A stretch of 64,000 nucleotides of DNA from Candidatus Electrothrix communis. GTDB taxonomy: Bacteria > Desulfobacterota > Desulfobulbia > Desulfobulbales > Desulfobulbaceae. The position numbers were made by a program, and so were the translations under genes. Each line of letters begins with the position of its first letter. Position 1 is the first letter of the stretch. The DNA lies in assembly GCA_030644725.1 (NCBI GenBank), contig CP130629.1, forward strand, positions 2,643,501 through 2,707,500, given 5' to 3'. Positions 45,186-54,388 of this stretch are shown piece after piece. Under the pieces are notes generated by a model. That model worked only from the letters and a program-made list of their open reading frames with translations, searched no databases and was not told where the DNA came from.

Positions 45186-47321
45186 TCATGGAAACTCACG
45201 GCGCAAACGCCTATAGCCATTAATATGGCGATAAAAGTCCAAACCAAGACGTCGAAGAATAATCGGTGGCCAAGTCCCCATTTCCAGGATGGCTGGATCC
45301 TTGCGGAGCGTAACAAAATTTTGCCAACGTTCTTTTACCGAAAGATGGGCATCGGTGCAGAAATCAGTATATTCAAAGACCCCAAAATTTTCCAGATGAT
45401 AGAGACGCTCAAAGAATTCCACTTCTTCCGTGGTAGGAGTAAAAACCATCCGGGCATGACGGCGGGCAAACCATTCCGGTTCCGGCACAGTACAACCTGA
45501 ACGCAGAAAGGCCTGATTCAAGCGGCAGGCATCTGCAAAAATCTGCTCCTGAATCGGTTGTATTTTCTCGCCGAAAAGGCGGCGTTCTTCAGGCAGGTCC
45601 AGGGTGGTGACCAGCACCTCTCCGTTCTCAGCCCCAGCAACTCCTGCAACGCCCGTAATTTTAATGCGCTCTCTGATTTCCCGCTGATGATCATCCGGCA
45701 GCTGAGCAAACTGCTCCGGGGTAAAATAGCCGTCCGCACTGCCATGCGATGCACCGAGCATCATCTCGAACAGGGAACGGTTATTATTATAGACATTAAA
45801 ATGAGGGAGTGGCCGGGTATTATCAAAGAGGATACCCTGCCTCCGGTTGTTCTCCAGTGCTTCCGCAGCTATCAAGAAACCAGCATAGAAGCCCTGCATG
45901 TCGATACGCCCTTCCAGGATATTATAAATATTTTCCTGAATAGAGCCTTTCCAGCCCACATCAACAATGGTCAGCCCCTCCTGCTCGTAGGCAATCCCCA
46001 GCGAGTCAAGATAGGTCAAAAAATTGCTCCGCTGCTGCATCCGTCGCTCTTCATAGACCTGCTGAAAAGAATCCGCAGCAAGCAGGGAGCGGAACTCGGG
46101 GCTCTCGACGAGATTGGCCACCCGTGCCTCGTAATCAAGGCCTATCTCTGCACAGAGCGACCGGGCCAGGGAGTCTTCAAAATTCAGGCTGAGGAGAAAA
46201 TCTCGGGGGGAGATATCCCGATAATAGGCAAAAAGACGGCTGAAATCCTCTTCCGCCAAGGGGCGTAAGGAAGCAAGAAAGGTGGCTTTACGAGAGACTA
46301 AGAGATAATGCGAGCGAATAACCCGGCAACCGAACAGATCGTCCTGCATCCGGTCAAAGAGCTTTTTGAGGAACTCCCCTTCCTTGGAGAAAAAAACAAC
46401 ATCCTCGACCTTTTTCTCCTGCAAGCTCTCCAAGAGCTTACGGGTGAAGTACCAGAGCGTGGTGCTGATCTCCTTAAACACCCCCTCTGTAGAAACCGCC
46501 TCGCTAAAACGCTGCCGCAACCTGGTGGACTCGCCGAGCATCTCCGGCTGCCAGCGGCTGTACAAGGTCTGCTGCTGGGGATTAAGGAGGTACATAGCTT
46601 GCATCCCCAGGTCATCAGGCCAGGTCACATCCGAGCCAAGATTATCCCCGATCATCAGCATCTGCTCGGGTAGACAGCCTAGTTCTGCGCAGACCTTGTG
46701 GTATAATCGACCGGAACTCTTGGCCACGCCATGATCTGCTGAGATATAGATATGATCAAAGTACTTGCGGACGCCCATACTTTCCAGCATAACGTGGAAC
46801 CAAGGACTGGGAAGATAGAAATCAGAGATCAACACCGTGGCCAGCCCCTGTTCCCGCAACCAGGCAAGGACCTGTATGCTTTCCTCACAGGGCTGCTGCA
46901 CCGCTCTTTCCACCACGGTTTCTATGGACAGGATCTGTTGGGTAAAAAGAGCCTCATCCTCAAGCGGCGGGATATCGCCCAGTGCCTGCTGCAACAGGGT
47001 GCGATACAGGGGGGCAAAGGTGTGCAGATAGAATTCCAGCTCTCCGCCGGCAGCCTGACTCTGGGTGCAGATCTCCCGTTCCAACTCCTGGCGCAGGGCA
47101 TAGAGTGATTCAGGCGGAATGCGGTTATTAAGGAGCTGACTATGCAGCTTGGCAGCAAGTTGCTTGGTGTATTCCGGTTCAATCTCCCGAACAGCGAGGG
47201 TGTCAAAATAATCAAAGCAGAAAAATTGTATCCCGCTCTCAGCCTGTTGCCGGAGGTATTCACAGACTGCTGCCGGGCTATCCTTCCCTATGGTCCATGT
47301 GGTCAGCAATTCTCTCTTCAT
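45186..47321 (-). CDS. HAD-family protein with large C-terminal domain (surface polysaccharide-linked)
   Basis: A 711-residue protein. The N-terminal HAD hydrolase domain has FCFDYFDTLAVRE (motif I Asp pair), VLISDFYLPSP (motif II) and MIGDNLGSDVTWPDDLGMQA (motif IV). The C-terminal half (about residues 290-700) contains a VVFFSKEGEFLKKLFDRM segment and IVDVGWKGSIQENIY, a pattern seen in predicted HAD-like enzymes of polysaccharide clusters. It is the first gene of the minus-strand surface-glycan operon. The substrate is unknown. Confidence 0.82.
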   Translation of the reverse strand: MKRELLTTWTIGKDSPAAVCEYLRQQAESGIQFFCFDYFDTLAVREIEPEYTKQLAAKLHSQLLNNRIPPESLYALRQELEREICTQSQAAGGELEFYLHTFAPLYRTLLQQALGDIPPLEDEALFTQQILSIETVVERAVQQPCEESIQVLAWLREQGLATVLISDFYLPSPWFHVMLESMGVRKYFDHIYISADHGVAKSSGRLYHKVCAELGCLPEQMLMIGDNLGSDVTWPDDLGMQAMYLLNPQQQTLYSRWQPEMLGESTRLRQRFSEAVSTEGVFKEISTTLWYFTRKLLESLQEKKVEDVVFFSKEGEFLKKLFDRMQDDLFGCRVIRSHYLLVSRKATFLASLRPLAEEDFSRLFAYYRDISPRDFLLSLNFEDSLARSLCAEIGLDYEARVANLVESPEFRSLLAADSFQQVYEERRMQQRSNFLTYLDSLGIAYEQEGLTIVDVGWKGSIQENIYNILEGRIDMQGFYAGFLIAAEALENNRRQGILFDNTRPLPHFNVYNNNRSLFEMMLGASHGSADGYFTPEQFAQLPDDHQREIRERIKITGVAGVAGAENGEVLVTTLDLPEERRLFGEKIQPIQEQIFADACRLNQAFLRSGCTVPEPEWFARRHARMVFTPTTEEVEFFERLYHLENFGVFEYTDFCTDAHLSVKERWQNFVTLRKDPAILEMGTWPPIILRRLGLDFYRHINGYRRLRREFP

Positions 47322-47344
47322 AGTTTCTGTCTACAGAGGCACCG

Positions 47345-47417
47345 TAGGGGCGAACCCCTGTGTTCGCCCTGAACGTCCATGCGGCATATAAAGGGCAGGC
47401 ACAGGGGCCTGCCCCTA
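47345..47417. repeat. Paired-hairpin repeat, copy 2
   Basis: Hairpins GGGCGAAC/GTTCGCCC and AGGGCAGGC/GCCTGCCCCT in the same order as the copy at 39371-39433. Together the copies bracket 8 kb containing the kinase, DUF3343 and glycan genes. REP-like intergenic repeat. Confidence 0.75.
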
Positions 47418-47473
47418 CATTCCGATGCCGAAAAAGGGGTTTTATTTATTAAAAATATTCTTTACAGAGTAGT

Positions 47474-48931
47474 TTACAGAGTAGGATGCCGGTCTTTCAC
47501 GCCAGCCCGTTGCTCCACATTCCAGGCAGCCCGCAAAAGCGCCTCTTCATGGAAATGGGTTGCCTGTAACTGCATCCCGATGGGCAGGCCATCGCTGGAA
47601 AACCCGCAGGGTACTGAGAGCCCCGGTGTTCCAGCCAGGTTTGCAGAAATAGTGAGGATGTCGGACAGGTACAGGGACAGCTGATCCCCGCTCTTCTGCC
47701 CAAGTTTCCAGGCAGGCGTCGGCGTAACTGGTGAGGCCATCACATCGCATTGGCTAAAGGCCTTGGCAAAATCATCCTTGATCAGGGTACGCACCTGGGA
47801 GGCCTTTTTATAATAGGCATCATAATAACCGGCAGACAGGGCATAGGTCCCGATGAGGATACGTCGTTTCACCTCGTCACCGAATCCCTGGGAACGGGTC
47901 TGTTTATACATATCAATCAGGCTGTCCGCATCAAGATCTCGCTTGCCGTAGCGGACCCCGTCGAAACGGGCCAAGTTGGAGCTTGCCTCTGCCGGAGCAA
48001 TCAGATAATAAACCGCTACGCAATATTGGGTGCGGGGCAGGGAAACCTCCACGATCTCGGCTCCGGCCTCTTTGAGCATTGCAATACCGGAACGGACCGC
48101 CTTATCCACCTCAGAGTCCAGCCCTTCGCCGAAGTATTCCTGGGGGATCCCCACCCGGACACCCTGCATGCCGTCCTGGAGGGAGGCTGTATAATCCGGC
48201 ACATCCATCCTAATCGAGGTGGAATCACGGGGATCATGACCGGCTACCGCGTTCATCATTAAGGCGCAGTCAGCCACATCCTTGGTCAACGGCCCAACCT
48301 GATCCAGGGAGGAGGCAAAGGCCACCAGCCCGTAGCGAGAAACCCGGCCATAGGTAGGTTTCATGCCCACCACCCCGCAGAGGGAGGCAGGCTGACGAAT
48401 GGAACCGCCGGTATCCGAGCCCAAGGATCCTAGGCATTCTCCGGCAGCTACCGAGACCGCAGATCCGCCGCTGGAACCGCCTGCCACGTATCCGGCCTTC
48501 CAGGGGTTTTCCGGGACACTGTAGGCGCAGTTTTCATTGGTGGAGCCCATGGCGAATTCATCCATGCTCACCTTGCCCAAGAGCACAGAGTCGGCGGTCT
48601 TCAGCTTTTCAACCACTGTGGCATCATAGGGCGGGACAAAGCCTTCCAGCATCTTGGAACCGCAGGTGGTGGGCATGGTTGAGGTGCAGAGCACATCCTT
48701 GATTGAGAGCGGCAGCCCGCAAAGCATTCCGCCCTGTCCTGCCTCCAATTTTTTATCCGCAACTTCCGCTGCCGCCAATGCCTGATCCTTATGCAGACTC
48801 AGGTAGGCCTTGACCTTGCCCTCGACCTGATCAATACGGTTCAGGATGGATTCGGTTAAGGCAACCGAGGTGATTTCACGCTCAACCAGCTTGTCTTTTG
48901 CCTGTTGCAGGGTAAGGTTATATAAATCCAT
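47474..48931 (-). CDS. gatA: Asp-tRNA(Asn)/Glu-tRNA(Gln) amidotransferase subunit A
   Basis: Amidase subunit of the GatCAB complex, which converts misacylated Glu-tRNA(Gln) or Asp-tRNA(Asn) to the correct amide. The 485-residue length is normal. The Ser-cisSer-Lys triad is visible: Lys in LPLSIKDVLC, the Ser pair in GGSSGGSAVSVAAG and SDTGGSIRQPASLCG. Neither gatC nor gatB is adjacent in the window, so the subunits are encoded elsewhere. An intact start ATG lies at 48931. Confidence 0.97.
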   Translation of the reverse strand: MDLYNLTLQQAKDKLVEREITSVALTESILNRIDQVEGKVKAYLSLHKDQALAAAEVADKKLEAGQGGMLCGLPLSIKDVLCTSTMPTTCGSKMLEGFVPPYDATVVEKLKTADSVLLGKVSMDEFAMGSTNENCAYSVPENPWKAGYVAGGSSGGSAVSVAAGECLGSLGSDTGGSIRQPASLCGVVGMKPTYGRVSRYGLVAFASSLDQVGPLTKDVADCALMMNAVAGHDPRDSTSIRMDVPDYTASLQDGMQGVRVGIPQEYFGEGLDSEVDKAVRSGIAMLKEAGAEIVEVSLPRTQYCVAVYYLIAPAEASSNLARFDGVRYGKRDLDADSLIDMYKQTRSQGFGDEVKRRILIGTYALSAGYYDAYYKKASQVRTLIKDDFAKAFSQCDVMASPVTPTPAWKLGQKSGDQLSLYLSDILTISANLAGTPGLSVPCGFSSDGLPIGMQLQATHFHEEALLRAAWNVEQRAGVKDRHPTL

Positions 48932-49373
48932 GGGTGTCTTTAGTATCGTTTTCAGCTGTTCCCGGCGCTAACACACCGATCTGTTTATCTCCCCGTTTAT
49001 CTCTCCGCCAAGGCAGCGGAACATCTCCCGGTGCTCGGATAAGGAAGCCGTTTCTACAATACCAGCACCTTGCTGTCAACACAACCTCTTTGCTGCAAGT
49101 TTTTATGCCTAGCCGGGGCTGTCTATGATTGTGGTGGTTATAAAGCGACGTGAAGTGAGTTTAGTGGCAGGATGAGGATGGGTGAGCGGAAGGGGTCGGA
49201 GGGATGAGGGTGCGCTTGCGCACCCTGCCGAACGTACCTGAGTTCGATGTACAACAGGCTTCTTTCCCAACAATAGCTTACCGGTATTTTGGCGTCTATC
49301 CCTCCGTGACCCAGGGGAACAGAGCGAACAGAGTCCACCGTTTCAACGATGGGTGGAAGATATTGCCCCTTAT
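48932..49373. other. 442-bp intergenic region between gatA and the RRM gene
   Basis: No convincing gene. It contains a short perfect palindrome GGGTGCGCTTGCGCACCC (about 49208-49225) and the upstream region of gatA. Nothing else was recognised. Confidence 0.45.
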
Positions 49374-49625
49374 TTACTCTGCCTTCTTGCTTACAGCTTT
49401 TTTGACACGAATCTTGCTATTGCCAACATTCTTATTATTCAAGTTTTTCATCGCCGCTTTGGCTTTTCCTGGTTTCGGCATTTCCACAAAAGCAAACCCC
49501 TTGGATGCACCAGTGATTTTATCTAGCACCAGATCACAAGATTGCACGGTGCCATATTCTTCAAAGAGAACTTTTAACTCTTCTTCGGTCGTGCTACGAT
49601 CAAGATTACGAACTATTAATTTCAT
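49374..49625 (-). CDS. RNA-recognition-motif (RRM) protein
   Basis: An 83-residue protein made of one RRM domain. RNP2 is LIVRNL (residues 3-8) and RNP1 is KGFAFVEM (residues 42-49), both with the aromatic or hydrophobic RNA-contact positions. The C-terminus is basic (VGNSKIRVKKAVSKKAE). Bacterial RRM proteins of this kind are small RNA-binding proteins often induced by cold. It is a single gene. Confidence 0.93.
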   Translation of the reverse strand: MKLIVRNLDRSTTEEELKVLFEEYGTVQSCDLVLDKITGASKGFAFVEMPKPGKAKAAMKNLNNKNVGNSKIRVKKAVSKKAE

Positions 49626-49732
49626 TTTTTAATATTAGGTATTTAGTTAACGCACAGTAGTCCATTTGCAAGAACCTGGCCCCCTGGCCAATTCTCCTTA
49701 TCAGCTCAGGTACTTCTCTGAACAATGAACCT

Positions 49733-49855
49733 TCAGCGTTCAGCCTCGTGGTGTTTCACGCGCTCTAAAAAGTCTTTGAGCCTTTCGGATGCTGGATTTT
49801 TCATTACATCGAGAACTTCACTGATCATTTCGGGAAAGAGATAACTCTTCTTCAC
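49733..49855 (-). CDS. Possible small helical protein
   Basis: A 40-residue frame from GTG 49855: MKKSYLFPEMISEVLDVMKN, ending ERLKDFLERVKHHEAER. It is amphipathic and charged. It lies just downstream of the S1-domain gene and could be read from a start inside that gene. No family is known; it could be a chance frame. Confidence 0.3.
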   Translation of the reverse strand: MKKSYLFPEMISEVLDVMKNPASERLKDFLERVKHHEAER

Positions 49856-49868
49856 TCTCTGTGTTGCT

Positions 49869-50327
49869 CTATTTTCGAACAAGTTCTATCCCTTTACCTG
49901 TAATTTTTATTACACCCTTTTTATAGAGACTGCCGATTGCTTGCTTAAACACTTTTTTACTTACTTGAAACACCTTTTTTATATCTTCTGGGGAACTTTT
50001 ATCGTTAAACATAGATTCCCCACCAGCGGCCTTAAGATGTTCCAAGATTTTTTCAGTAGTTGTAGGAATATGTATGCCTTGATTCGGTTGCAAGGAAATA
50101 TCTATTTTTCCATCTTCTCTAACACATTGTATATATGCTTTGAGCCTTTCCCCTTCTTGGTAGTCCTTATAAATCTGGTTGTTATAAACCAATCCTGTAT
50201 ATTCATTATTTATCGCTACTTTTATCCCCACATCAGTAAAGGCATATATCTCCACATCTACTTTCTGCCATTGAGTAAACACTCCCGGCCCAACTGTTTC
50301 TTTCAAATGCTCATAATTATGCTTCAT
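49869..50327 (-). CDS. S1 RNA-binding domain plus winged-helix protein (CvfB-like)
   Basis: A 152-residue protein. The first half is an S1-like OB fold (VEIYAFTDVGIKVAINNEYT, then QEGERLKAYIQCVREDGKID) and the second a winged helix (DDIKKVFQVSKKVFKQAIGS type segment, then LYKKGVIKITGKGIELV), the order of domains at the C-terminal end of CvfB/YitL proteins. It is shorter than typical CvfB (about 280 residues) because N-terminal S1 units are missing. It may regulate RNA or translation; the target is unknown. Confidence 0.85.
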   Translation of the reverse strand: MKHNYEHLKETVGPGVFTQWQKVDVEIYAFTDVGIKVAINNEYTGLVYNNQIYKDYQEGERLKAYIQCVREDGKIDISLQPNQGIHIPTTTEKILEHLKAAGGESMFNDKSSPEDIKKVFQVSKKVFKQAIGSLYKKGVIKITGKGIELVRK

Positions 50328-50469
50328 TTTTCCACCTTATTTATCTCTCTTCTTCTAAAAAAGTAGTGAACCTTCGGGGTCGCAGTTCAACTCTTTCAGG
50401 GGTATCCGGAAAACACCCCCCTATTCAACACGTTGCTGCGACCCGTCAATTGTTTTAAGATTTAAGCGT

Positions 50470-51135
50470 TTATTCCTTTGAAAAGTATATATCACCATAA
50501 TAAGCTTTGGCTTGTCCATGGCTATTATCTGTATCTGTCATGATTGCAATCGCATCAATGAAATGAAAATCAGTTCCAAACAGTCGCTTCAGATCCTCAT
50601 GAATATTTCTTTTTTCAGTGTACCACGTTGATAATTTATCTTGCCTGTTCCTTAATGCTATCATCATCGCATTCTTACCGGCAAATGCATTCTCCCATAC
50701 TTCGCCCTTTGATGATTGATTCGCCCATACATAGTTCACAGCCTTGGTTTTCCATATGAAGATCCCGCCATCAATAACGACATAGAGTCTCACCGCATAG
50801 TCATCGCCGGACTTATTTTTTTCATTCTCTGTGACCAGTCGGTTTTCAATTCTCCAAGTCCAATTTAAAAATGGGTATTTTTCAATATCAATTTGGACTT
50901 TTCTGATCAGAGCAGAAGCACTGTTTTGGCTTTCAGCCAAGAGGACCTGCTTTTCCTCTACTTTCGATAATTGATATGAAGTTAAGCTTGTAAATTTTTT
51001 CGTTTCCCATCCTTCAAGGCTTGCTGCTGAGAAGTCTGATATTTGTAGAGTCTCTGCAACGGACGCGCTCGCAATAAATAATAACAAAACGCAACAGGAC
51101 ACTATACTCATTTGGCCCACTATTTTTTTTCGCAT
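50470..51135 (-). CDS. DUF3047 exported protein
   Basis: A 221-residue protein with a signal peptide (QMSIVSCCVLLLFIASASVA) and a DUF3047 domain (WTWRIENRLVTENEKNKSGD, then DYAVRLYVVIDGG and IDAIAIMTDTDNSHGQAKAY). The role is unknown; the fold is likely a periplasmic beta-sandwich. The ATG at 51135 is preferred; a TTG at 51144 lies inside a REP sequence. The REP of the adjacent RAYT element begins only 5 bp upstream of the start, so the native promoter may have been displaced. Confidence 0.88.
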   Translation of the reverse strand: MRKKIVGQMSIVSCCVLLLFIASASVAETLQISDFSAASLEGWETKKFTSLTSYQLSKVEEKQVLLAESQNSASALIRKVQIDIEKYPFLNWTWRIENRLVTENEKNKSGDDYAVRLYVVIDGGIFIWKTKAVNYVWANQSSKGEVWENAFAGKNAMMIALRNRQDKLSTWYTEKRNIHEDLKRLFGTDFHFIDAIAIMTDTDNSHGQAKAYYGDIYFSKE

Positions 51136-51139
51136 GTCA

Positions 51140-51980
51140 ATCAATAGGGTCAGACACGATTGTTTTTTTGACGATATTCCTCTGATTTTCTATCGCCGCC
51201 TTTCTGCTTAGGAGTCATTTGACGATTGATCCTTATTTCTATCTTTTCCTTAAAATAAGCATTTCCCAGTACCCATGCTTTATTGGTCGCCTCCCGAATT
51301 TCTTTAAGTGAAGTCTCATCCAGTTGCTGATCAAAGAAGGATCTGTACATTTCCCTTCGTTTCTCCGGGGTCTCTGCCAAGGCCTGATAAAGAGGGTGGG
51401 GAGTAACCATATTATCATGTTTTCCCAAAGCATTCATGCGATAACTGGACCAAAGATACTCGGCGGGGTGATTGACCATCTCTGCCCGTACCGGATTCAT
51501 TTCTATATAGCGATAACAGGTGAGGGCATATTGTTCGCTGTCGATGAGCGTCGCTTTATAGCGGCCTTCCCATAATGTCCCTTGTGCGCTGATAGGTGTG
51601 ATTGAAATATTGCACATAATAGCGACCGATCATCTGCATGGTTTTAGAGATGCCATCCTTTTCATGGGGTGTGATCAGGAGATGAACATGGTTGGTCATC
51701 AGGACATAGGCATGGACATCGCAGGTGTGTTTTTCGCAGGCTGCCTGTAATTTTTCCAGATAAAACCGGTAATCTTCATCGGCGGAGAATATCGGTTCCC
51801 GGTTGTTTCCGCGTATAATCACATGCTGGGGGTGGCCGACTCAAACGAAACGAGGCATAGCGGGTCCTGTTGGAGAGAGATTTGCAGGGCAATGTGTTCT
51901 CTTATATAGACAAGGGGATGACTATACTCCTATTACAATTGATTATTTTGACAAAATCAATCGAGTCTGACCCTATTGAT
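51140..51980 (-). mobile_element. REP-RAYT element, copy 1
   Basis: 841 bp with a 25-bp near-palindrome (REP) at each end in opposite orientation: 51140-51164 (starts ATCAATAGGGTCAGAC) and 51956-51980 (starts ATCAATCGAGTCTGAC). It encloses a REP-associated tyrosine transposase that is decayed. Copy 2 at 54389-55238 is almost identical in sequence. Confidence 0.85.
51150..51858 (-). pseudogene. REP-associated tyrosine transposase (RAYT), decayed copy
   Basis: A Y1-type HUH transposase: THVHLLITPHEKDGISKTMQ-like region carrying the HUH His pair (VHLL preceded by MTNH), then YRYIEMNPVRAEMVNHPAEY near the C-terminal half. One extra A in CGCACAAGGGACA around 51575-51590 shifts the frame. This copy also has a stop at codon 6 (TGA) and lacks 9 bp near its start compared with copy 2. 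The stop codon lies inside the terminal REP. Confidence 0.8.
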
Positions 51981-52017
51981 TCAGATGATTAGCATGACCA
52001 ACCCCGTCTTCATGGAT

Positions 52018-53100
52018 TTACTCCGGCAAGTAGACTCCTTCAGCAGCCCCTACTTCAATCGGCCCTTCCCAACCGCTCAGTCCACCTCGGAGGTACTGAA
52101 CGTCAAAATCTCGATTTTTCATAAGAAAGGCGGCAACCATCCCCCTGGAATCATTGAGACAGTAGGTAATATATTTTTTTTTCTTATCGAAAAAATTACA
52201 CTGTTGGCGCAATACCTCGAGGGGGATGTTAATTGAACCATGAATATGCTCCTCATCGTATTCTGGTGTGATCCTGGCATCAATGAAGATATAGTCGTCC
52301 AGATAGCTAGGCAGGCTGATCTCATCGGGATAGATAATCTCAAGATATGACTGTTTGACAATTTCGTCAAAATCTATCTTACTGAGTACATAAACGGTTG
52401 TTTCGTCAATGGCCCGGCAGGTAGCGCCTCGCGGGTCGTCTCTGATGAGGGCTTCCTCGCCAAAGGCATCGCCTTTTCTTAATTCAGCTACTTTCTTGTA
52501 TTCCTGCTCACCACTACCTTTTTTTAACACCTCGACTCGGCCTGATTTGATAATGTAATAGGAATCCCCCTTTTCATTCTGCACAATGATATCCTCGCCG
52601 ATACAAAAGGTTTGTTCCGTCAATTTTTCCATTAGACAGGTCATTTTATCTGGAGAAAGACGCTCGAAAGGTTGCAACCTAATGATCTCGTTGTATTTGG
52701 CATGACCTTTGATTTTATCAAGAATGTGAGCCTTAAATGTTGACTCCTGCAGAATGATATTTTCGAAATCCACCTTGAGAAGTTTATACAGTACAATATC
52801 TGTTTTGGCTCTGACTGAGGAGGAGCGCAGGGAGCAGGTAATCAAGGCCTGTTCACCGAAGATTTGCCCATCATCAATGGTGGACAGCTTTATCTCCCTA
52901 TTTAAGCTCACCTTTTTTCTCACCTCAAGCTGGCCTTCTTTTACCACATACAGGGAATCTCCTCGTTCTCCTTCCCGGATTATTTCAGTGCCAGCCGGAA
53001 AGTTTACAGTGGTTATTTTTTCCACCAGAAAGTCAAAGGAGCGGTTTGAAAAGTTTGAAAAATAACTATATTTTTTGAGATCAGCCGCTTGAAGTACCAT
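52018..53100 (-). CDS. Double cyclic-nucleotide-binding plus rhodanese protein
   Basis: A 360-residue cytoplasmic protein with two tandem cNMP-binding domains and a C-terminal rhodanese. The first cNMP domain has IREGERGDSLYVVKEGQLEV and GQIFGEQALI; the second has GDSYYIIKSGRVEVLKKG and KGDAFGEEALIRDDPRGATC with an RGA-type ribose/phosphate-contact loop. The rhodanese part contains DDYIFIDARITPEYDEEHIH and the catalytic-type Cys in YITYCLNDSRGMVAA. No HTH is present, so it is not a CRP-type regulator. A ligand-controlled sulfur-handling or signalling protein is inferred; it stands alone between two mobile elements. Confidence 0.92.
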   Translation of the reverse strand: MVLQAADLKKYSYFSNFSNRSFDFLVEKITTVNFPAGTEIIREGERGDSLYVVKEGQLEVRKKVSLNREIKLSTIDDGQIFGEQALITCSLRSSSVRAKTDIVLYKLLKVDFENIILQESTFKAHILDKIKGHAKYNEIIRLQPFERLSPDKMTCLMEKLTEQTFCIGEDIIVQNEKGDSYYIIKSGRVEVLKKGSGEQEYKKVAELRKGDAFGEEALIRDDPRGATCRAIDETTVYVLSKIDFDEIVKQSYLEIIYPDEISLPSYLDDYIFIDARITPEYDEEHIHGSINIPLEVLRQQCNFFDKKKKYITYCLNDSRGMVAAFLMKNRDFDVQYLRGGLSGWEGPIEVGAAEGVYLPE

Positions 53101-53694
53101 AATGTTTCCTCTGCGTATAGTGGTTATATATAAGAAAACTAATATTGGTTTACCTGAACAGGTGAATACTACAACGTCGTACTAGAGTAATAGACATATA
53201 ATTCTTCAGGCGAATATGATTTCAGGCGGTCAATATGCTGCTGTTCATAAGTTCTTTCAGAAGACATAACTAATCTAGTTGCTTAATTCCCTGGCTTAAG
53301 AAGCCAGAGCGCTAAATTCACTCGACCTCCTGTTATTCCTTCCTTGAAATGTCTTTGTTGTGTTCCCTCCCCACTGTATTCCACACATTAAGAGTTAACA
53401 CAGATCGTTACACAGCATATTATATGAAACATGCTGAGTCGAAGAAGTAAACAAAATTCTGTCGTTACCAAGGGGAAAGATAGTGATGCCGGTATCACAG
53501 GGCAAAATCGAAAGGTGGAGCGAGGCGGGGTACAGGGCGGGGTTGAAGGTTAAATCCCAACAGCTAAAAACAAAAAAAAATCTGACTGTTGCGGATTTAG
53601 GGGAGGGGGGCTTTGACATAAACAACCATATGATTATCATTGGAAAGTTAGATCGCAACATCATAACTACCATGATAACTGTATGGAGGTATTA
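53101..53694. other. 594-bp region between the cNMP-rhodanese gene and a transposase
   Basis: Contains the promoter region of the cNMP-rhodanese gene and the left side of the broken transposase element. Only weak, unsupported frames are present. A ribosome site (GGAGG) ahead of the transposase start lies at 53684-53688. Confidence 0.4.
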
Positions 53695-54388
53695 ATGCTT
53701 AACTCATCCCCGAGAGCAAATTGTACAATATGTGTTCCTTTTGACAAAGCAGGGTCTGTATATCAGGCGGAATACCCACAGGGCTATCGTCGCCAACTTG
53801 ATGACATCATAAAAAAATCCCGAACTTTTCCCTCCTGACATCAAAAACGGATATCGGATGAAAGACGGTTATGTCTCAAAAAAGCTCAACATCAAAATAC
53901 GACGAATACAAATAGCAGGGCGAAGCTATACTGTGCGTCCGTCATTCGTAATGCCTTACATGACCGCTTTTACTGATGATGCCGAAAAAGCACTATTTCT
54001 GAGTAAATTCTATGTTCCCGCATGGGGAATTGCTCGTATTTTTGGCAAAAACGGTCCGTATTGGTATCGTATGGCCAGCAGTCTCGGACGGTTCAGTCTT
54101 GTCGGAACAACCGTTAGAGATCCCAGAAAATTGCCTTTGCATATAGCCGCCGACGAAAAACACACGAAAATTCGAGGTGAAAAGTGTTATATCCCGACAA
54201 CTGTCGGCTGCGGATGCATTCTCGGCGCGGCAGTCGCTGAAAATGCAGGTAACGTCGATTTACTCCGTGGATACGATGTTTTCAGACGGGAGGCCTTGGA
54301 CTTAGATCCCTCTTATTCGCCTGAGACGGTCAATATCGACGGTTGGGCTGCCACACGAAATGCGTTCCGTCACCTTTTTCCGACAATA
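53695..54388 (+). pseudogene. Truncated, frameshifted transposase
   Basis: ATG 53695 starts MLNSSPRANCTICVPFDKAG; the frame ends at 53840 after an A7 run at about 53809-53815. With one A fewer it continues as NPELFPPDIKNGYRMKDGYV and on into the open frame at 53858. Likely catalytic Asp residues are in HIAADEKHTKIRGEK and NIDGWAATRNAFRHLF. The gene is cut at 54389 by insertion of RAYT copy 2, and its 3' part is not found on the other side. The family was not identified. Confidence 0.65.

Noticed and set aside
49138-49338. 66-residue frame on the minus strand between gatA and the RRM gene
   Set aside because: It crosses the GC palindrome, has no family match or ribosome site, and looks like repeat-derived sequence.
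53483-53695. 70-residue plus-strand frame before the truncated transposase
   Set aside because: Low-complexity composition, no recognisable family and conflicts with the ribosome site of the transposase; unlikely to be a gene.
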